From positions 290,586 through 354,585 of the forward strand of contig JAFEMH010002319.1 in assembly GCA_022495995.1 (NCBI GenBank): DNA of 64,000 bases, given 5' to 3'. The notes beneath the pieces were generated by a model. The model saw nothing but the letters and a program-made list of their open reading frames with translations. It was not told where the DNA came from and made no database searches. This DNA comes from Adenophora triphylla var. japonica (lineage: Eukaryota > Streptophyta > Magnoliopsida > Asterales > Campanulaceae). Shown piece by piece: positions 59,431 through 64,000 of the stretch (positions are counted from its first letter, which is position 1; every line of letters starts with the position of its first letter). Both the position numbers and the translations under genes were made by a program.

Positions 59431-59840
59431 CTTAGGATTTAGGGGTTAGGGTTGTGGTTGTGGTTAGGCTTGTGGATTAGGGTTGTGGGTGTTGTGGTTA
59501 GTGGCTTCAGGGTTTGGGGTTAGGGAATTAGGTTTAAGAGCCAGGGTTGGGGGCTTCAGTGGCTTAGGGTTTGTAGGAGGATTAGGGGATTTGGGTGGTT
59601 TGTGGGGTCAGGTTCGTGTGGTCTCGGGTTTCGTGGTTGTGTTTGGGTTAGGGGTTGTGGGTTAGGGTTGTTAGGGGTTAGGGGTTTTGGGATTGAGGTT
59701 TCGGGGTTTGTGGTTGTAGGGTTCAGTTCGAGTTCGTGGTTTTAGGGGTTGTGGTTTAGGGTTTAGGGTTAAGGCTTTAGGATTTAGGGGTTAGGAGTTT
59801 AGAATTTAGGGGTTAGGGGTTAGGGGAGTTAAGCTTTTAG
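59431..59840. repeat. G-rich telomere-like tract in opposite orientation
   Basis: Degenerate GGGTTAG/GGGGTTA units interspersed with GTGGTT. The strand bias switches abruptly at about 59430, from C-rich to G-rich on the plus strand, so the two tracts can pair. The 60-codon ORF at 59483-59665 is low-complexity and not a gene. Confidence 0.8.
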
Positions 59841-59844
59841 GATT

Positions 59845-59995
59845 TAACGTTTCCGCTTAGTTTTTAAAGAATTTCGCTTAGTTTTTTAACGTTTTCGCTT
59901 AGTTTTCTAATGTTTTCGCTTAGTTTTTTGAAATTCTAGTCAATTTTCTAACGTTTAGCTTAAATATTTTAATGTTTTTCAGCTTAGTTATTTTG
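59845..59995. repeat. ~20-bp tandem repeats CGCTTAGTTTTTTAACGTTTT
   Basis: Five or six degenerate units ('cgcttagttttctaatgttt') following the G-rich tract. Confidence 0.7.
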
Positions 59996-60044
59996 TTAAT
60001 TAGTTCTAAAAATTTATAAAAATTAAATTGTATAATCACTTGAA

Positions 60045-60690
60045 GCGGATTTTCCGCCGCCGATAGAATTAAAAAAAAATTAATTATACGAGCAACATAA
60101 AATATTCCGTCTGCAGTATTATTTCTAAAAAAATATTTGATTATCAATGAACGGAATATTCCCGCCGCCGAATAATTAAAAAAAATAATTATTCGAGCGA
60201 TGGAAATATTCCGGCGTTTGTAATATTTTCAAAAAAAAAAATAAAAATAGTTTGGGAGTTATCCACCCAGAGCGGAATATTTCCGCCGCCGAATAATTAA
60301 AAAATGAATTGTTCAATGCGGCGAAATATTCCGTCTTCGGTGTAATGGCTTTCAAAAAAATAAAAATATATTTTCACCGAAACGGAATATTTCCGCCGGC
60401 GATAAAATAAAAAAAAAAAAATAATATATTTTCACCCAAGTGAATAATTCCTCGTCGCCGATAAAGAAGTAGCGACGGAATTAATGTCTGGCCTCGGTAA
60501 ATCAAGCCGTCAAAATAGTGGCGGTAATAAAACGAATATTCGATGAATATTCGTTTTAGCGGCGTGGAATATAGCGACGAGGTGAATTAAATTCCGTCGC
60601 TAAATTTGACGCCAAAATCATTCCGTCGCTATACCCTAATTTACGTCGCTAAATAGCAACAGAATTCTTCCGTCGCTGTTTATTCGAGTC
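60045..60690. repeat. Right subterminal repeats of CACTA
   Basis: Motifs such as CGGAATATTTCCGCCGCCGA and TAGCGACGGAATT alternate with AT-rich spacers up to the terminal CACTACCG. More irregular than the left block. Confidence 0.7.
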
Positions 60691-60718
60691 GCTAAAACAC
60701 CGAGTTTCGGTAGTGATA

Positions 60719-61500
60719 GTCACCTTGTAAACTCATCCCTATCTACCTCACGTAAATCGTAGATCATAGCAATCGAGACTCAGGTTTTTCTTGAAGTGGT
60801 CTTTGAAGGCCACATAGCCCACTTTTCATTTCTCCCCGCATGCGGCCAAGGAGTCGAATGCATCCACCCAATCCAGCGGACTTGAGTGAAGTAGATGCTT
60901 TGTAGCCTCCCTCTGTTTGCCGCCATATGTACATGAAGAAGAGGTTACTGGGGGAAGTCGCATCTTACGATCATACATCGGGGAGCACCTACACTAAGTG
61001 TGACCTAGACTCCCACGGGGAAACCTTTCCTTATTCCTACTGGAAGGAGGGGTTTATTAGCATCCTTCACATAAAACAAGTGATATATGGTCAAGAGGCA
61101 ATTCACATAGGAAGCAGATGAAAAGAGACTAACATTTGAGTAAATCGTCAATTCCTAAATCTACTACGTCTTCTCCTATGGCGGATCTGTGTCAACATAA
61201 GTTAGCCGCCACCTCAGCCAAGATGGAAGCACATGTTTCATTCAAGGATATTTCTCTCACTCTCCGCTATATGTTTCAGATAATTCTTTCGGTGGTTAAC
61301 GTGCAGTTACCACATACCCGAGAGCTCCGAGGGAGCTCGGCTATTGAAGGTTCTAGCCGCCCACGGTGAAATTAAGAACAAATCAGAGAAATTAAAACCT
61401 ACTAATGAGAAAGTAAGCAAGAGAAGAATACCTTAATCGGGCTTTTAATATGAGGAAGGATTATCGGGCAGTAAGACGAAAGTCCCAGTAAACTGGCCGA
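60719..61500 (-). pseudogene. Antisense extra ORF of Tat-B, 5' part beyond the CACTA
   Basis: On the minus strand, just before the insertion site, SIAMIYDLREVDRDEFTR leads toward KKEFIARFRSTF on the other side of the CACTA, and further upstream reads YFTQVRWIGWMHSTPWPH-like residues. Stops are present, and sequence quality or decay is worse here than on the left side. The start codon was not located. No domain recognised. Confidence 0.4.
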
Positions 61501-61900
61501 TTGGGCTTTGTTTCGTCATTGCCGCCTGGGAGTTATACCAAAGGCTCGTGAAGAAGGTAAAAATTCCAATAGGAGAAGGAATTGGGTATTTATATTTTCC
61601 GAATTTGAAAAGGAAAAGGAAAAATTCAAAAACGTTAATTTTCCCAATTAAATGTGGAAAACGGTTCCCTTAAAGTAGTTTTTCAAGCGTCAAAATTACA
61701 ATGATTACGAAAAATGGCGCTCTTCCGAGATCCAATCGTTCATTCAAGCGAACGCCCCGAGACGGGTTTTGAGCAGTATCACTTTATTAGTCGAGTAAAC
61801 ATCAAACGTCCGATTTGCAGGTCAGCCTCAAGCCTCATCGAAATTTCTCTTAACTTTCTCGGTCGACAAAATCATTCCCTCGTAAAAAGTTGGGGAAGCG
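61501..61900. other. Tat-B region between antisense ORF and 3' LTR
   Basis: No gene. Ends in the purine tract AAAAAGTTGGGGAAGCG (61884-61900) directly before the 3' LTR, the expected polypurine tract. The ORF at 61714-61941 runs across the LTR border and is not supported. Confidence 0.55.
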
Positions 61901-62588
61901 TGACCGAACGGACCGAAGTGTCGATTTGGGCCCAGTGGTAAAGCCCAATCTTAGCAACATATATATTCCCCCACATTCATCAGCGGGGCTGCACTAGGCC
62001 CAATTATTATCATACCCAAGGTCCCATCATCCACGATCCGTCGACTTAAGCTCATTGTCCGACCTCCTCGAGGTCCCGACCTAGGCTTCGATCCGACTCT
62101 ACGATCCATATATTATTCTGCACAATCCGGTCCTACACCATCAGCCATGCCGACCGATACTCCATACTGTGGTAGACCTCGACCTACATTCCCGAATCTA
62201 CATGTCGACCTTTAACGTGACAGAAACTCCCTATAAATCAGGAGTTATTTATGGACCGAGATCTCTAAATACGTATCTGTTCCTCAAATTAAGGGATTTG
62301 CATGCAATCCTACTACAATTATATCTCTCATCAACATTACTATAAATACAAGGCAACATCAATCGTTCCAAGTAGTAATTGCTTTTTGATTATTTGAGAA
62401 TACATTGTTCCTTATAATTATTTAGCTCTCATACACATACTTACTCTCGCCTTGAGAGTGCTTGTGGAGATCATTTCTGGGCTAGTCGTAGGATTTCAGT
62501 GTTTGGTCGAAACCGGCTAGTTCAGAAATTGATCGTGCGCGTGGACGGACGACTTGAGCATCGGCGAAGACGATTCTTTGTAGCATTA
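61901..62588 (+). repeat. 3' LTR of Tat-B
   Basis: TGACCGAACGGACC to TAGCATTA; ~688 bp, homologous to the 5' LTRs (without Cassandra). TATA-like CTATAAATA at 62340-62348. It is clearly more diverged from the 5' LTRs than they are from each other, many of the differences being small indels. Confidence 0.8.
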
Positions 62589-62670
62589 GGAACTTATTGA
62601 CGAGTTTTGAAAATTTCTTAATTTATTGGTCGATATTGTTAAGCTAATGAGTTTATTGGTTAAAGCCTCT
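62589..62670. mobile_element. Right inverted end of the MULE-like element (outer part)
   Basis: GGAACTTATTGACGAGTTTTGAAAAT...TTTATTGGTTAAAGCCTC is the complement of the left end at 1861-1940 with many changes. Together with 3170-3215 or its copy in B it restores the arm split by Tat-B. Confidence 0.55.
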
Positions 62671-64000
62671 TCTTTTATGTAAAAAGGTTTTTTAAGCAAT
62701 TTAGTTAAACTTTTAAGGAAAAGTTAAAAACCCTATGTTTTTATGTTTTTTTAAGGAAAAAAAAAACGGCGAAGACTGGGACAAAAACATTGCGGTGCTC
62801 GTTTTCTAAACCGTGGAAGTGAATAAACTCAAGCAAATTGCCGAGTGAGAGACTCCGACAGAGGCGGATTCGCAAGTTCTTCAACTTCAACCTTAACTCC
62901 TACGTAAGGTACTCGCTTCGCCGACTAAATTCAATCTCTCGGACCCTAATTTGATTCCGAAATTTGTAAATTGACTTCATTTTAGATCTTGATTGTTTTT
63001 TTTTTTCAGATCTTAAAGAAGCTTATCTTATCTGTTGAATCGTTGTTTACTTTAGCTGCGCCTTTTGTTTTGATTATAATTTCGCTGGAAATTGTTTTGG
63101 CAATTACCAATTTTGCGAGCCCTAGACCTTAAAACATAGTATTAACATTTGGTGTTCAATGTGTTCTTTTTCTCTGTTGGAATGAAAAATAAGTTCAGCA
63201 AATTAATGAGATTTTTCTCACTTGTGATTGAAATAAGCGCTGGAGATTGGGAGTTTGATGATGGATATTGCATTGTTTTAATGTTGGAAAAATTTTATCA
63301 TGAAATTCGGTATTCATGGAAAGATTGAATTCATGGGATTGGTAGGTGTCTCCAATTCTGAACTACTTGGATAGAATCAGTTATATTTACATTTTACTAG
63401 AAACCCAAAAATCCCCGAAATTGCAAGATACGCTAGGCAAAAGTTCCAACTCAAATGACAAACCTTGGGGGGGGAACAAGTGGGTATTCTAATATGGATT
63501 TTTCCTTATACCTATTTGTGGCTTTTGTTGGTTTTTATGGTATTAGAAGTGGTACAGTAATGTTAGTAGCTCAAATTATACCTATTTGTGGCTTTTGTTG
63601 GTTTTTATGGTATTAGAAGTGGGTACAGTAATGTTAGTAGCTCAAAATAGAAAATTATCCTTCAATGCTGTAACCCTTATCACTTGTTTTCTCCATTTGA
63701 TGCTTGTTACCAGGATGCATAAGCTTCTAATCAGATCGTTTGTAACGGAAGCAGAGTGCTTTGGTTATTGTGCCTTCGAAAGCTTGGGTCTTTGGGAGTT
63801 GATATATGTGCGCAGGAGCTACGGGAGAAAAAAAAGGGTAAGATAGGAAACTGAGAGGTTGTGATTCATTTAGTCAAAGATGGAGCCTTTGTGGAAGCTT
63901 GTGTATCTTTTAGAACCAGCTCCTGTTACACCTCATTTTGACAGCTATAGCTGTGACTTTTGGATCTGCTTTCCGAGCTCTAAGTTACGGGAAAGAAATG
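62671..64000 (+). other. Possible 5' end of a host gene
   Basis: After the transposons the composition changes. 62770-62910 has the look of a plant 5' UTR (GGCGAAGACT, CCGACAGAGGCGGATTCGC, TTCTTCAACTTCAACC) followed by a possible splice donor in CTACGTAAGGTACTC near 62905 and T-rich, intron-like sequence with T-tract-AG acceptor candidates (63010, 63715). A candidate exon lies at about 63715-63840 (RMHKLLIRSFVTEAECFGYC). No protein family is recognised and the gene would continue beyond the window. Confidence 0.35.
63506..63646. repeat. 70-bp tandem duplication
   Basis: TTATACCTATTTGTGGCTTT...GTTAGTAGCTCAAA occurs twice in a row (63506-63575, 63576-63646), differing by one G. It lies in the intron-like part of the possible host gene. 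Confidence 0.9.

Larger units (their letters stand above)
45856..60715 (-). mobile_element. CACTA (En/Spm) DNA transposon
   Basis: Left end CACTACTAGAAAAATAGG, right end (minus strand) CACTACCGAAACTCGG, flanked by ATA on both sides (45853-45855, 60716-60718): a 3-bp duplication as expected. Length 14,860 bp. Subterminal palindromic motifs of the type GCGACGGAAATTTCCGTCGC fill about 45885-46815, 57700-57905 and 60045-60690. Genes on the minus strand: TNP2-like transposase, a Transposase_24/TNPA-like gene and a broken ORF resembling the plant mobile domain. It inserted in the antisense ORF of Tat-B. Confidence 0.9.
19118..62588 (+). mobile_element. Tat-B: Tat-clade Gypsy retrotransposon with four nested insertions
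   Basis: Order along the plus strand: 5' LTR (19118-20685, containing Cassandra), primer-binding site, gag, protease, [Copia 23449-31765], RT plus two RNase H domains, integrase first half, [Athila-type 34524-41959], integrase second half, tandem repeats, antisense extra ORF, [CACTA 45856-60715], rest of antisense ORF, purine tract AAAAAGTTGGGGAAGCG, 3' LTR (61901-62588). Removing the inserts gives ~10.9 kb, plausible for a Tat element. The tandem RNase H domains and the antisense ORF support Tat over other Gypsy clades. Numerous stops make it defective. Confidence 0.85.

Noticed and set aside
59483..59665. Gly/Val-rich 60-codon ORF
   Set aside because: Translation of degenerate GGGTTAG repeats.
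58150..59840. True telomere or subtelomere
   Set aside because: Only three perfect CCCTAAA units; the CACTA transposon continues on both sides and ends with a matching 3-bp duplication.

Overview
This window looks like repeat-rich nuclear DNA of a flowering plant, probably a eudicot. Almost all of it is transposable elements nested inside one another. No complete host gene, tRNA, rRNA gene, CRISPR array or bacterial-type operon is supported. The plant assignment rests on the element families seen: Tat-type and Athila-type Gypsy elements with plant primer-binding sites, a 5S-derived TRIM of the Cassandra type, a Copia element, a CACTA (En/Spm) transposon with TNP2 and Transposase_24-type genes, a Stowaway MITE and a MULE-like element. 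Only the last ~1.2 kb (about 62,750-64,000) resembles the 5' end of a host gene. I cannot name the species.

Nesting, outermost first. (1) A Tat-type Gypsy element (Tat-A) contributes its 3' end: antisense extra ORF at 14,644-15,594 and 3' LTR at 379-1,230 and 16,281-17,132. (2) After ~630 bp comes a MULE-like element with ~120-bp inverted ends (1,861-3,215; second copy 17,762-19,117). (3) A second Tat element (Tat-B) sits inside the right inverted end of the MULE; its fullest copy runs from 19,118 to about 62,588. Its parts are 5' LTR, primer-binding site, gag, protease, RT with two RNase H domains, integrase, a tandem-repeat region, an antisense extra ORF and 3' LTR. (4) Tat-B has been hit by four elements: a Cassandra TRIM in the 5' LTR (TSD TAGTC), a Copia element between protease and RT (23,449-31,765, TSD CTGAG), an Athila-type element with only gag and protease inside integrase (34,524-41,959, TSD CTATC), and a 14.9-kb CACTA transposon in the antisense ORF (45,856-60,715, TSD ATA). 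(5) The CACTA carries a Stowaway MITE (46,331-46,613, TSD TA), TNP2-like and TNPA-like genes, a broken gene resembling the plant mobile domain, a long fold-back and a telomere-like minisatellite.

A direct duplication of about 15.9 kb overlies this nesting. Bases 1-14,165 (copy A) match 15,903-38,401 (copy B) except that the Copia element is present only in B. Copy A breaks off abruptly inside the Athila-type element at 14,165/14,166. This could be a real tandem duplication or an assembly artefact.

The two copies differ mostly by small indels and replacements at CAG/CTG triplets, which break reading frames in one copy or the other. That pattern resembles base-calling errors at CHG-methylated cytosines, so many frameshifts reported here may not exist in the DNA. 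A separate set of stops shared by both copies looks like true C-to-T decay. None of the retroelements appears able to move on its own as read here.
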